From assembly GCF_000520995.1 (NCBI RefSeq), contig NZ_JACA01000005.1, positions 1-64,000 on the forward strand: a stretch of 64,000 nt of DNA, given 5' to 3'. Position 1 is the stretch's first letter; each line of letters starts with the position of its first letter. Source of the DNA: Aquimarina macrocephali JAMB N27. GTDB taxonomy: Bacteria > Bacteroidota > Bacteroidia > Flavobacteriales > Flavobacteriaceae. The position numbers were made by a program, and so were the translations under genes. The notes beneath the pieces are model-generated. The model was not told where the DNA came from. It worked only from the letters and a program-made list of their open reading frames with translations, and did no database searches. Below, piece by piece: positions 51,948 through 62,673 of the stretch.

Positions 51948-53183
51948 CTATTCGTATCTCAAAGATTCTATAGGATCTTGTTTTGCTGCTTTTACGGCAG
52001 GATACAATCCAGAAACAACTGCAATTACAAAAGAAATAGTAGTAGCAGCAAATATAGCAAGCCAAGGAGTGCTGAAGGAGAAACTCATCATTACCGAAAT
52101 TCCTCCACCAATCAGGATTCCTAGAATAATACCCACAAAGCCACCAATTTGACCGATAATAACGGTTTCCATAAAAAACTGACCTGCGATAGTATGTTTT
52201 TTGGCTCCCAAGGCTTTTCTCACTCCAATTTCTCGGGTTCGTTCGGTAACAGAAACCAACATGATATTCATTAAAGCAATTGAAGAACCAAATATGGTAA
52301 TAATACTAATAATCCAGGCAGCATAGTACAGATAAACAGTAATACTGGCTATTCGATTTAATAAGTCATCACTACGCTCAAGTCCAAAATTATTTTCTTC
52401 GATCGGATTTAGTCCTCTTATGTTTCTAAAAGTCAGAATAGCCTCATCCTGAGCACCTTCTAGAAATTGTTTGTCATCTACCTTTACACTGATACCATAA
52501 TTAATATTAGGAAGTGTAAAAATGGATCTCGCTATCTGTAAAGGAATCAGGACTCGTAAATCCTGATTATTTCTAAATGTAGCTCCTTTGCTCTCCAGAA
52601 GCCCGATTACCTTAAATTTTACTCCTCTAATACTTATGGTTTTACCCATAGGATTAGTATCCTTAAATAAATTCTTTTTAAAATCGGATCCAATAAGACA
52701 TACGTGGTTATTGTTTTCTACATCAAAAAAAGTGAAATTTCTACCATTATCTATTTCGGTTCCGGTATTTTCAAGGTAATTTTCATTAATTCCTACTACA
52801 GATACTTCCGGGTCTGTTTTTTCACTATCATATTTTACTTCGGCATTACGAGTACCAGTAAAATGAATAGATGTTTTTGAGAAAGGGTAACTATACTTAT
52901 CTTTAAATTCTTTTACATTACGATAGCTAATAATAGGATTGATTTTATCTCGATCTCTACTGTTTCTCGTACTAAATTCGTAGCGTTGGATATTAAAAGT
53001 ATTAGCACCCATTGAAGCAAAATCTCCAGAAATTGTATTTTCTAAAGCACCAACCAAAGTAAGTATTCCAACCAATGATGTAATACCAATTGCAATAATT
53101 AATATAGTAAGAACAGTTCGTAGAACTTGCCCTTTTATAGAGTCCATTGCAATTCGGATATTTTCTCTAAAAAGTGAAAACAT
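51948..53183 (-). CDS. MacB/FtsX-type ABC transporter permease
   Basis: 411 residues. One N-terminal transmembrane segment (LRTVLTILIIAIGITSLVGIL), a periplasmic MacB-like domain of about 230 residues, and three C-terminal segments with the FtsX signature SVTERTREIGVRKALGAKK and final SGLYPAVKAAKQDPIESLRYE. The ATPase partner is not adjacent. Such permeases export lipoproteins, peptides or drugs by a mechanotransmission mechanism. Confidence 0.93.
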   Translation of the reverse strand: MFSLFRENIRIAMDSIKGQVLRTVLTILIIAIGITSLVGILTLVGALENTISGDFASMGANTFNIQRYEFSTRNSRDRDKINPIISYRNVKEFKDKYSYPFSKTSIHFTGTRNAEVKYDSEKTDPEVSVVGINENYLENTGTEIDNGRNFTFFDVENNNHVCLIGSDFKKNLFKDTNPMGKTISIRGVKFKVIGLLESKGATFRNNQDLRVLIPLQIARSIFTLPNINYGISVKVDDKQFLEGAQDEAILTFRNIRGLNPIEENNFGLERSDDLLNRIASITVYLYYAAWIISIITIFGSSIALMNIMLVSVTERTREIGVRKALGAKKHTIAGQFFMETVIIGQIGGFVGIILGILIGGGISVMMSFSFSTPWLAIFAATTISFVIAVVSGLYPAVKAAKQDPIESLRYE

Positions 53184-53502
53184 AATAGTTTTTAATAGTG
53201 AGTTCTTTATATAGGACTACAAAACGTGTTTAAAGTTACTCAAAAAACCAGATTTTTTATAAGTATTGATCAAGGTCTTTATACTTTTTTTAGATATTTG
53301 CAGCTTGAAATAACAGGTAGTTAGTAAAGGTTAGTTAATGATTTGTAGTTATGATATTGATTATCAGTAAACTAATTGCTGCTTATGTACGAATTAAAAT
53401 GATTTATGAGTACTAATAGAATATTATATTTGCAGGCTTACAAAGATAAATAGGTACTGTACTATATCTATAGTCTATCCAATACTCACTAAAAACTAGA
53501 TA
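53184..53502 (+). promoter_or_regulatory. 319-base gap with predicted hisS promoter
   Basis: Only a TAnnTTTG element is recognised: TATATTTG at 53425-53432, followed by CAGGC. The long 5' leader to hisS (about 65 bases) shows no clear T-box or attenuator. The remainder holds nothing I can name. Confidence 0.45.
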
Positions 53503-54873
53503 ATGGCACAAAAACCATCAATACCAAAAGGAACACGTGACTTTTCACCTATAGAAGTGGCTAAGAGAAGTTATATTATGAATGTTATTAAATCACAGTT
53601 TCAATTATTCGGTTTTCATCCTATCGAAACCCCTAGTTTTGAGAATAGTGAAACCTTGATGGGTAAATATGGAGAAGAGGGAGATCGATTGATTTTTAAG
53701 ATATTAAATAGTGGAGATTATCTAAATAAGGTGGATGAAGCTTTATATTCATCTAAGAATAGTACTAAAATGACTACAAAGATTAGCGAAAAAGCACTTC
53801 GTTATGATCTTACGGTACCATTTGCACGTTATGTTGTGCAACACCAGAATGAAATTGATTTTCCGTTTAAGAGATACCAAATGCAACCCGTATGGAGGGC
53901 AGATAGACCACAAAAGGGACGTTTTAGAGAGTTTTATCAATGTGATGCAGATGTGGTAGGAAGCGCTTCTTTATGGCAAGAGGTTGATTTTATCAAGCTA
54001 TATGATTCTGTTTTTACCAAACTAAAACTTCAGGGGGTAACCATTAAAATTAATAATCGCAAAATTCTTTCTGGGATTGCAGAAGTAATAGGAGCAAGCG
54101 ATAAATTAATTGATTTTACGGTTGCACTGGATAAATTAGATAAAATTGGAGAAGATGGAGTGAAGAAGGAGATGTTGAATAAAGGTATTTCCGAAACAGC
54201 TATAGAAAGTGTAAAACCACTTTTTAATTTTACAGGAACGACATCAGAAAAGTTAGATAAATTACGAAATATGTTAGCTTCTTCTGAAGAAGGGATGCAA
54301 GGAGTAGAAGAATTACAATTTATAGTTAATGCTATTAAAGAGATTTCATTAGAAACAGCAATTTTGGATCTTGATGTTACATTAGCGAGAGGATTAAACT
54401 ATTATACAGGAGCTATTTTTGAAGTATCAGCACCAGATACTGTAAAAATGGGATCTATAGGTGGTGGCGGTCGATATGATGATCTAACAGGGATTTTTGG
54501 ATTAAAAGATATTAGTGGTGTAGGAATTTCTTTTGGTTTGGATAGAATTTATCTTGTTCTTGATGAATTAGGATTGTTCCCAGAAACGGTTGCACCTTCG
54601 ACAAAAGTACTATTCATAAATTTTGGAGAAGAAGAAGCGTTTTATTGCCTGAAAGCAGTTAATGCACTTAGAAATGATGAGATAATAGCAGAGCTATATC
54701 CCGATAATGCCAAAATGAAGAAACAAATGGGGTATGCAAATAAAAGAACAATACCATTTGTTGTACTTGCAGGGACTTCAGAAATGAATAATAATACATT
54801 TACGGTCAAGGATATGGAATCCGGAACTCAAAAAGAAATGGATTTAAAGGGCTTAAAAGAGCTTTTACGATAA
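53503..54873 (+). CDS. hisS: Histidyl-tRNA synthetase
   Basis: 456 residues. Class II motifs: IPKGTRDFSP at the N-terminus, motif 2 QMQPVWRADRPQKGRFREFYQCDADVVG, the histidine-specific LARGLNYYTGAIFE, and motif 3 GGGRYDDLTG...GVGISFGLDRIYLVL. A C-terminal anticodon-binding domain follows. Charges tRNA-His. Confidence 0.97.
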   Translation: MAQKPSIPKGTRDFSPIEVAKRSYIMNVIKSQFQLFGFHPIETPSFENSETLMGKYGEEGDRLIFKILNSGDYLNKVDEALYSSKNSTKMTTKISEKALRYDLTVPFARYVVQHQNEIDFPFKRYQMQPVWRADRPQKGRFREFYQCDADVVGSASLWQEVDFIKLYDSVFTKLKLQGVTIKINNRKILSGIAEVIGASDKLIDFTVALDKLDKIGEDGVKKEMLNKGISETAIESVKPLFNFTGTTSEKLDKLRNMLASSEEGMQGVEELQFIVNAIKEISLETAILDLDVTLARGLNYYTGAIFEVSAPDTVKMGSIGGGGRYDDLTGIFGLKDISGVGISFGLDRIYLVLDELGLFPETVAPSTKVLFINFGEEEAFYCLKAVNALRNDEIIAELYPDNAKMKKQMGYANKRTIPFVVLAGTSEMNNNTFTVKDMESGTQKEMDLKGLKELLR

Positions 54874-54963
54874 TTTTTTTGTTACTTTTAAGAAATAAAA
54901 TACTAAATTAACGTTACTTCTTATAACATTAATTTAACTATATATTGTCTTAAAACTAAAATT

Positions 54964-55455
54964 ATGAAAACCCCTATTTTGACCATTTTTCTTTGTCTAG
55001 CATTATTATCTGTAGTTTCTTGCAAAAAAGAAGCTAAAACTGATAATTTGGAGCCGGTAGAAGTTGCTAGAGGAGATACATCTGATTTTATTGAAGAAGT
55101 TGATGAGGAGTCCGAAGCAAAAAAGAAGAAAAAGTCGACCAAAAAGAAAAAACCTGCCAAGAAGGAAAGTACTACTGATGATAAAACATACCATATACCA
55201 GGAACCTTTGATACTACAGATAATACATATTCCAAAAAGTATATAAAGGATTATGAACGATATGTGGCAAATTATGAGAAAGCTGTAGAAGCAAACGATA
55301 TGGATTCTTTTCTTAAATTAAGTGACGCAAGTAGCGATCTTAGTAAGCAATATAACCGCCTTATGAATATACTTCCTGGGGAAGAAATAGAAAAATTAAG
55401 TGAATATATGCAAGTTAAATCCGAGCAACTTGCAGAGCTATCTTCTAAAATGTAG
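54964..55455 (+). CDS. Small lipoprotein with lysine-rich linker
   Basis: 163 residues. Lipobox VVSC (LALLSVVSCKKE), an acidic stretch, a very basic stretch (near residues 55-72) and a helical C-terminal domain (YIKDYERYVANYEKAVEANDMDSFLKLSDASSDLSKQYNRL). The basic linker could touch peptidoglycan or LPS; that is a guess. Family not recognised. Confidence 0.82.
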   Translation: MKTPILTIFLCLALLSVVSCKKEAKTDNLEPVEVARGDTSDFIEEVDEESEAKKKKKSTKKKKPAKKESTTDDKTYHIPGTFDTTDNTYSKKYIKDYERYVANYEKAVEANDMDSFLKLSDASSDLSKQYNRLMNILPGEEIEKLSEYMQVKSEQLAELSSKM

Positions 55456-55849
55456 TCTTTTTAATTCAATATTTTAAAAAGGGAATAAATAATCACTAAT
55501 TTCTCTTTCGGTAGGTAATATAACCTATTTGAAACACCAAAACAGGCAAGGTGTATTGATTCTTAAATACTTCTTTACACCTGCTTTTGTAATCGATTTT
55601 CATATTCAATTTTAACAACATAGCTTATGTTGGGTGCATTTGATTATAATTCCTAAAAATCACTAATTATACTGAATAACATGCTTTTTTCACTGAATTC
55701 AGGGGGATATATTTGCTATTCATATGTATATATTTGCACAGAATGTTAACTCTTTAAAACTTTTAGATACCTATATAAATAATAATACTATAGCAGTTTT
55801 AGAGATTTTAAGTATATAATTATTGTACCATCACTTTTAATTATTTTTT
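55456..55849 (+). promoter_or_regulatory. 394-base gap with tandem predicted promoters of the giant-protein operon
   Basis: Two TATATTTG elements (55708-55715 and 55729-55736) lie 21 bases apart, giving a 5' leader of about 110 bases before the ATG at 55850. No terminator, small gene or RNA was recognised in the rest of the gap. Confidence 0.5.
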
Positions 55850-58800
55850 ATGAAAATAAAAGTACTTCTAATCTTATCTTGGATAGTCCCTGCACTATTA
55901 TACCCTTTTAGTAATGGTAAAGATTCGCTTACTGTTAAAACAGATAAAGGAGAAAAAGTAGTAAGAGAGAATACAACGATTTCTAAGTTTGTTAAATTTC
56001 CCGAACTCGATAAAGAATTTCCTCTAAAAAATGTTTTAGATGTCTCCTATGCTCCAGAATTTACATTTAGTAATATTCAGAAAGAATACAATGCACCGGG
56101 AGAATTAGTTAATAAAGGAAAAGAAGAAGCTAAAGTTGGTTTTGAAGAAATAGATAAGGAAGGAAAATGGGTTACATCATTTAGTAATGAAGATATACAA
56201 ACGTTACCTGTTGGGGTAAAATACATAGCAAACGAAGTCGAATATCAACTTGGTTTTACAAAAGCGAGGTTTAATAAAGAATATACAGAACTCACTGTTT
56301 TTGTAAGAGTTATTCTCCCACAAACAGATGAAAAAGGAGATCCTCTAGAGATTTTTTTTGGAGCTAATAATGTAAAACTTTCACACCAAGGTGGATTAAT
56401 GGGCGATGCTAATTTAGTATTACTTGGAGATGTGTTTATACCTTTTAATGGAGGAAATTGGTTACTGTCATTAAAAGGAGGGTTTGATTTTAAAACCGGA
56501 GATACCCAAAACAAAACGTCTGTAACGATTAATTGCGATGGGGTAAAAGAAATGAGATTGGATGGAGAAGTTCAATTTTCTCGTAATATGTTACTTCCGG
56601 TTGATGAGAAAGGAAAACTTTTAGAAGAAACGAGATCATATACTGGTGCGGATAATAAAATTAGGCAGATACCTAATAGAGTACGCGGAAATTTTAAAGC
56701 AGTAGCATCAAATTGGAATGATCTGATCGTAGAGATCGGAATTACACCATTTGTTCTGACCAATCAGAAAGACAAATTTATGTTTTCGCTAAACAAAGCA
56801 GTATTTGATTTTAGTGACCTAAGAACAGAAAATGTTACTTTTCCAAAGCACTATTACGAAAAGGGACTTTTATTACCCAGTGAAGAATCATGGCGAGGAG
56901 TATTTGTTGAGTCCCTAGAAGTAGTGCTTCCAAAAGAATTTAAAACAAAAGAAAGTATTTCTAAAAATGATAGAGTACGTTTTGAAGCTGCTAATTTACT
57001 CATTGATAGTTATGGAGTTTCAGGGCAATTTGCTGCCGAAAATATAATCCCTTTAGAATCAGGAAGAACATCAGAATCTAAGGCATGGGCTTTCTCTGTT
57101 GATAAGATTGGTATCGAATTGGCTTCAAATAGATTAATAGGAGCAGATTTTAGTGGCCGTATCTTACTTCCGATTTCTGATAATGAAAAAAAACAGAATG
57201 ATGATAAGAAAATGGGATTGGGATATAAAGGAATCATATCAGAAGAAGAATATGGCCTTGTTGTTTCTACTTTAGACACACTACAATTTGATGTGTTTCA
57301 AGCCAAAGCAGAATTACTACCTAATTCTGCCGTAGAACTAATGGTAAAAGATGGTTCTTTTCAACCCAAAGCTATCCTTAATGGAAGAATGGCTATTTCT
57401 GCAAGTCAAAAAGAATCATTGGCTAATGAAGGCGATAAAATTGATAAAGATAAAACGGTTCAATTTAAAGGAATCGAATTTCAAAATTTGGTACTTCAAA
57501 CGACTTCACCGATTATGAAAGTTGATTATTTCGGATATAAAGATGAAGTAAAACTAAGCAGCTTCCCTGTATCTATAGCCGATATTGCTTTTACTTCAAA
57601 TGAGCATGAAGCGGGAATTGAATTTGACCTAAAGGTAAACCTGATGGGAAAGGGGTTTGCTGCAGATGCTCGTTTAGGAATTTTCGGAAAATTTGAAGAA
57701 AAAGAGTATAAGCAACGATGGAAATATGACAGATTAGATATTTCTGAAATTCATCTTATAGCAGACATGGGAGCCATACAATTAGAAGGTTCTTTACTGT
57801 TAATGGACAATGACCCTGTGTATGGAGATGGTTTTTCTGCAGAAATCACGGGTACGTTTGGTAGTTTTGGACCACTGAGTTGTAAAGCGATTTTTGGAAA
57901 AAATGAATTTAGATATTGGTATGTTGATGCTGCGATAAAAGGTTTAAAAATACAAGCTGGACCGTTTCAAATAAATGGATTTGCCGGTGGTGCATTCTAT
58001 AGAATGAGTAGAAGACCTAATGCAGGACCTGATTTCTCACCTTCTGGGCTTTCTTATATTCCTGATGAATCTACACGATTGGGGGTAAAAGCAGCTGTTT
58101 TTGCAGCAATCGGAGATGAAAGCGCAATTGCAGTAAGTGCCGGTTTTGAAATAGAGTTTAATAAAAGTGGAGGTGTAAATCGACTTGGATTTTATGGAGA
58201 AGCACAGGCCATGAAAGCATTTAGTTTTGAAAACCCTGTAGCAAAACTGTCTGAAAAGCTTAGTGGAATGGTAGATAATGAAATGGTAAATGGCATTATG
58301 GACACCAAAGCAGGCAAAACATTCATGGATAAAGCAACAGAAGAATATCCTGAAGAAATTGTAGGAGAAGTAGCAATTAGTGCAAAATTAGCTATGGAAC
58401 TTGATTTTGTTAATAAGTCATTTCATGCTACACTGGATCTATATGTTAATGTAGGTAGTGTTATCGTAGGAAGAGCATCCAGAGGTCGTGCGGGATGGGG
58501 TGTTGTACATATATCTCCAGATGAATGGTATGTTCATATGGGGACACCAACAGATAGATTAGGTCTAAAAATGGGAATTGGCCCTCTTTCTATGGAAACA
58601 GGAGGGTATTTTATGACTGGGGATCGAATACCCGGTAGCCCACCACCACCACCCGAGGTAGCTCAAATACTTGGAGTAGAAGCAGAAGTTCTGGACTATA
58701 TGCGAGACGAAAATGCATTGGGAGATGGTAGAGGTTTTGCCTTTGGAAGTGATTTTAAACTTGATACTGGAGATCTACGATTCCTTATTTTTTATGCACG

Positions 58801-60589
58801 TTTTCAGGCTGGTTTAGGATTCGATATCATGCTTAAGGATTATGGAGATGCTCGCTGTGTAAATACAGGTGATGAAGTTGGGATTAATGGATGGTATGCT
58901 AACGGACAAGCATATGCATATCTGCAGGGAGAGCTAGGGATTCGAATCAAATTATTTTTTATAAAGAAAAAGATTCCGATTATAAAAGGAGGAACAGCAA
59001 TACTAATGCAAGCCAAAGGACCAAATCCGTTTTGGATGCGAGGGTATGCAGGAGGATATTTTGATTTATTGGGAGGTCTGGTAAAAGGAAGTTATCGATT
59101 TAAGATCACATTAGGTAAAGAATGTGAGTTTGAAGATGCCGCACCATTAGGAGGTATAAAAATGATTACTGATCTTACACCCAAAGATGGAGATAATGAT
59201 GTAGATGTCTTTGCAGCTCCGCAAGCAACATTTGCAATGAAAGTAAATCAACCTATTGTAATTCCAGAAGATGATGGCGATAAAACATATAAAGTTATTC
59301 TAGAAAGGTTTACCGTTGTTGACGAAACCGAAAAAGAGATTATAGGAGAATTAGAGTGGGGGTATATGAATGATAGAGCAACATTTATCTCTGATGATAT
59401 TTTACCTCCGGCAACTAAATTAAAAGCTACTGTAGAAGTAAGCTTTCAGGAAAAAATAGATGGTGTCTTCAAAACTATTTTGGAAGATGGACAAAAAGTG
59501 ATTGAGATTGAAGAGAGAAATTTTATCACAGGAACAGCTCCCGATCATATCCCTTTACATAATATACAATATTCCTATCCAGTAGTAGATCAACAATTAT
59601 TTTATTCTGGAGAACATAATACCGGGTATATACAATTACAACGAGGGCAGGATTATCTTTTTGATAATGCGCAATGGCAAAGTATAGTAAAATATGTAGA
59701 TGATAATGGAAGAATAGAGGAATCTGCTTTTAACTATAATAATTCGGGGAATAAAGTAAGTTATACTATACCTAAAACAGATAAAGAGACTAAGTATTTA
59801 ATGACTATAGTAAGTACTACCAAATCTTCAAAAGATTCGAATCAGGATAATACCAGTACAGAGACTAAAGATCTGGGAGAAAATAATACACTCGAAATTC
59901 GGAAAAACAATGCTCAAGATGTAATAAAAGAAGGAGAAATAGAAAGGCTGAGTTATGAATTTAAATCAAGTGAGTATAAAACTTTTGCAGCAAAAGTTAA
60001 AGATATAAGTATTACGGATAATGATTGGGGCAAAATTACTTCTGATGTAGTATACCTAACGTCTAAGATAAAAAATCATGAAGGTTTTGATATTGTAGAA
60101 CTTAGAGGAAATAAATATTCAGAAAAGAAATCTTTGGTAGTAGTAGAATCTACATTAAAAGATGATTATTTGATAGAAGATATAGACCCTATATTATATC
60201 GATATTATGGAATAAGTAAAAAGTATACGATTAGCAGAGATCCTTCGATCTTAGGATTTATACCCAAAAGAGCTCTACCCATTAGTTCAAATTATCTTAC
60301 TAGTCTGGAACACGGAGTGGATCTAAACTGGAGAGCGATTAATTTTCCGTATCGATACAATTTACCAGAAGTGTATAAGGTTGATTATTTAGATGTAAGA
60401 AATAAGGTAATGAATGATTATGTAGACGGCATTATTCCTGCTAATGATCCTGCTTTACGAATATTGGATAGTGAATATCTATTTATTAGATATGGAAACT
60501 ATAATGTGAAACTTACCTATAAGCTTCCTGGCGGAATAACGGGAAGTAGTGCATATTACAAATTTAAAAACCCAATGAAAATACGTTAA
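55850..60589 (+). CDS. Giant secreted protein of unknown function (1579 residues)
   Basis: A signal peptide (VLLILSWIVPALLYPFSNG) is followed by about 1000 residues rich in beta-strand patterns and glycine (e.g. GDANLVLLGDVFIPFNGG, GFAGGAFYRM, YAGGYFDLLGGLVKGSYRFKI), hinting at a long beta-structure. Around residues 1105-1230 the text (TDLTPKDGDNDVDVFAAPQATFAMKVNQPI, then EERNFITGTAPD) resembles SbsA/Big_5 immunoglobulin-like domains. No enzymatic motif, transmembrane barrel ending or T9SS C-terminal signal was seen. The next gene starts inside its stop codon (TAATG). It is the first of three coupled genes for large secreted proteins, so a structural or assembly role in a surface machine is the best guess. 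Confidence 0.85.
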   Translation: MKIKVLLILSWIVPALLYPFSNGKDSLTVKTDKGEKVVRENTTISKFVKFPELDKEFPLKNVLDVSYAPEFTFSNIQKEYNAPGELVNKGKEEAKVGFEEIDKEGKWVTSFSNEDIQTLPVGVKYIANEVEYQLGFTKARFNKEYTELTVFVRVILPQTDEKGDPLEIFFGANNVKLSHQGGLMGDANLVLLGDVFIPFNGGNWLLSLKGGFDFKTGDTQNKTSVTINCDGVKEMRLDGEVQFSRNMLLPVDEKGKLLEETRSYTGADNKIRQIPNRVRGNFKAVASNWNDLIVEIGITPFVLTNQKDKFMFSLNKAVFDFSDLRTENVTFPKHYYEKGLLLPSEESWRGVFVESLEVVLPKEFKTKESISKNDRVRFEAANLLIDSYGVSGQFAAENIIPLESGRTSESKAWAFSVDKIGIELASNRLIGADFSGRILLPISDNEKKQNDDKKMGLGYKGIISEEEYGLVVSTLDTLQFDVFQAKAELLPNSAVELMVKDGSFQPKAILNGRMAISASQKESLANEGDKIDKDKTVQFKGIEFQNLVLQTTSPIMKVDYFGYKDEVKLSSFPVSIADIAFTSNEHEAGIEFDLKVNLMGKGFAADARLGIFGKFEEKEYKQRWKYDRLDISEIHLIADMGAIQLEGSLLLMDNDPVYGDGFSAEITGTFGSFGPLSCKAIFGKNEFRYWYVDAAIKGLKIQAGPFQINGFAGGAFYRMSRRPNAGPDFSPSGLSYIPDESTRLGVKAAVFAAIGDESAIAVSAGFEIEFNKSGGVNRLGFYGEAQAMKAFSFENPVAKLSEKLSGMVDNEMVNGIMDTKAGKTFMDKATEEYPEEIVGEVAISAKLAMELDFVNKSFHATLDLYVNVGSVIVGRASRGRAGWGVVHISPDEWYVHMGTPTDRLGLKMGIGPLSMETGGYFMTGDRIPGSPPPPPEVAQILGVEAEVLDYMRDENALGDGRGFAFGSDFKLDTGDLRFLIFYARFQAGLGFDIMLKDYGDARCVNTGDEVGINGWYANGQAYAYLQGELGIRIKLFFIKKKIPIIKGGTAILMQAKGPNPFWMRGYAGGYFDLLGGLVKGSYRFKITLGKECEFEDAAPLGGIKMITDLTPKDGDNDVDVFAAPQATFAMKVNQPIVIPEDDGDKTYKVILERFTVVDETEKEIIGELEWGYMNDRATFISDDILPPATKLKATVEVSFQEKIDGVFKTILEDGQKVIEIEERNFITGTAPDHIPLHNIQYSYPVVDQQLFYSGEHNTGYIQLQRGQDYLFDNAQWQSIVKYVDDNGRIEESAFNYNNSGNKVSYTIPKTDKETKYLMTIVSTTKSSKDSNQDNTSTETKDLGENNTLEIRKNNAQDVIKEGEIERLSYEFKSSEYKTFAAKVKDISITDNDWGKITSDVVYLTSKIKNHEGFDIVELRGNKYSEKKSLVVVESTLKDDYLIEDIDPILYRYYGISKKYTISRDPSILGFIPKRALPISSNYLTSLEHGVDLNWRAINFPYRYNLPEVYKVDYLDVRNKVMNDYVDGIIPANDPALRILDSEYLFIRYGNYNVKLTYKLPGGITGSSAYYKFKNPMKIR

Positions 60590-62670
60590 TGAAAAGGCTT
60601 TTATACATAATAGTATTTTTTGGAATAACTAGTTTGGGCTATGGCCAGAGTAATGAAGATACTTCTCAAAATGAAGTTCAGATCATTGCCAGGTTTCAAA
60701 ATGGTAAAGTCCTATTACGATGGGCACCAACTGCTGCTGGAGTATGGTTAAAAGGTAATAAATATGGATATCTTTTAGAGAGATTTACAGTTAAAAAACA
60801 AGGAAAACTCTTAACACCACCATATGAAAGAGTTGTTTTGCAAGATTCTATTCGCCCCAGACCTGTAGAAGAATGGGAAGATATAGTTCATAAAAATGAT
60901 TACGCAGCTATTATTGCTCAAGCTATATACGGTGAAGGTTTTCAAGTAGAAGACATGCAAGAAGGAGGAGTGGCTCAGATCATTAATAAATCTGCAGAGA
61001 TAGAGCAGCGATATTCATTTTCATTATACGCGGCAGATATGAATTTTGAAGGTGCTAAAATGGCTGCTTTAGGATACGTTGATGAGTCAATAACCTCGGG
61101 AGAAGAATATTTGTACCGTATAAAAAGCAGAATTCCTGAAACAAAAAGTATAAAAGAGATATCAAGTTCGGTTATTGTTAATACGGTGCACTCAGAACCT
61201 TTACCATCTCCTATCGATCTTATTGCTGTTCCTGATGATAAAAGTATTTTATTAACCTGGGAATATGAGATGTTTAAAAGTGTTTTTACTTCTTATTTTG
61301 TAGAACGCTCAGAAAATGGTTCAGACTTTAATAGACTAGGAGATATACCTTTAGTCAACCTTAATGATAAACCTGGCCATCCTGCAAAACGAATGTTTTA
61401 TGTAGATACCATATCACAAAATAATAAAACATATCACTATCGGGTAATTGGGATTTCACCATTTGGAGAAGAAAGTCCAGCTTCTAAAATTGCTTCTGCT
61501 AAGGGAGTTAAAAAATTAACAGCAACACCGCATATTTCTAAACATGCGTTTGATACAGAAGGAAATGTAATTATTACATGGGATTTTTTAAAAGAAGCAG
61601 AACAAGAGATTACTAGCTTCGAATTAAATTGGGCAGCCCAGGAGGCTGGTCCATATAAACCTGTAGTATCTAATATTAGCCCAAATGCCCGTAAAACAAC
61701 ATTTAAAAAACCAGAACCTTCTAATTATTTTAAGATTACAGCTCATGGGCAAAATAATCAAAAAAGTACCTCATTAAGTGCATTCGTTCAAACTATAGAT
61801 AGTATTCCTCCGTCAGCACCTATTGGATTAGTAGGTACCGTAGATAGTTTGGGAGTAGTACAATTAAAGTGGCAGGCAAATACAGAAAAAGATATGTTAG
61901 GGTATCGCGTATTTAGAGGAAATCTGAAAAATGAAGAAGTAACACAAATAACCATTTCTCCTATAGAAAGTACTTCGTTTCAGGATACAGTTCAAGTAAA
62001 ATCTTTAAATAAAAAAGTATATTACCAGATTGTTGCTGTAGATCAGCGCTTTAATATGTCTGAGTATTCTGAAAAACTTACCTTAAAAAAACCAGATGTT
62101 GTGCCACCTTCTTCTCCAGTATTCGAAGAATATAAAGTAATTGATAAAGGGGTATTTCTAAAATGGATTAATAGCTCAAGCGATGATGTTAGTCATCATC
62201 AATTGTATCGCCAAAACACAAATGAAGCCGATAAAGGATGGCAGTTATTATTCGAAACAGATACCATTAGTTCATATACCGATACAGAGCTAGAATCAAA
62301 TCAAAGGTATCGATATGCTATTTTCGCCCAGGATGATAGTGGATTAGTATCGGCACCTTCTGTACCGATTACCGTTGTGATTAAGAATGTTGATTTAGAT
62401 GAGGTAATTAAAGGATTTTCGGGAACGGTAGATAGGGTAAGCAAGAAAATTAACTTATCGTGGCGTGTAACAACCAAAGAAGTGCATGAGGTATTGATAT
62501 ATAAATCAAAAGAGAATGAGACACCTGTATTGTGGAAACAACTTTTGTCATCAAAAACAAATTTGATAGACACTAATATTTCTCCTAACAATACCTATGT
62601 ATACCATATAAAACCTTTCCTAAAAGCAGGAGGCTATGCTACTATGGAAACGATTAAAATAAAATATTAA
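60589..62670 (+). CDS. Secreted fibronectin type III domain protein
   Basis: 693 residues. Signal peptide (RLLYIIVFFGITSLGYGQ). A region of about 180 residues of unknown fold (VQIIARFQNGKVLLRWAPTAAGVWLKGNKYGYLLERFTV) resembles an FN3 start. Then come three to four FN3 domains: PLPSPIDLIAVPDDKSILLTWEYE, PPSAPIGLVGTVDSLGVVQLKWQANTEKDMLGYRVFR, PPSSPVFEEYKVIDKGVFLKWINSS, and a final partial one. The FN3 spacing is about 95 residues. It is translationally coupled to the giant protein upstream, and only 3 bases separate it from the SprB-like gene. Probably extracellular and a binding or scaffold component. Confidence 0.88.
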   Translation: MKRLLYIIVFFGITSLGYGQSNEDTSQNEVQIIARFQNGKVLLRWAPTAAGVWLKGNKYGYLLERFTVKKQGKLLTPPYERVVLQDSIRPRPVEEWEDIVHKNDYAAIIAQAIYGEGFQVEDMQEGGVAQIINKSAEIEQRYSFSLYAADMNFEGAKMAALGYVDESITSGEEYLYRIKSRIPETKSIKEISSSVIVNTVHSEPLPSPIDLIAVPDDKSILLTWEYEMFKSVFTSYFVERSENGSDFNRLGDIPLVNLNDKPGHPAKRMFYVDTISQNNKTYHYRVIGISPFGEESPASKIASAKGVKKLTATPHISKHAFDTEGNVIITWDFLKEAEQEITSFELNWAAQEAGPYKPVVSNISPNARKTTFKKPEPSNYFKITAHGQNNQKSTSLSAFVQTIDSIPPSAPIGLVGTVDSLGVVQLKWQANTEKDMLGYRVFRGNLKNEEVTQITISPIESTSFQDTVQVKSLNKKVYYQIVAVDQRFNMSEYSEKLTLKKPDVVPPSSPVFEEYKVIDKGVFLKWINSSSDDVSHHQLYRQNTNEADKGWQLLFETDTISSYTDTELESNQRYRYAIFAQDDSGLVSAPSVPITVVIKNVDLDEVIKGFSGTVDRVSKKINLSWRVTTKEVHEVLIYKSKENETPVLWKQLLSSKTNLIDTNISPNNTYVYHIKPFLKAGGYATMETIKIKY

Positions 62671-62673
62671 GAG

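Noticed and set aside
53184-53502. Possible T-box or attenuator before hisS
   Set aside because: No specifier-like hairpin, terminator/antiterminator pair or histidine-rich leader peptide could be seen.
54921-55235. Minus-strand frames opposite the small lipoprotein gene
   Set aside because: Phenylalanine-rich shadow of the lysine-rich linker on the other strand.
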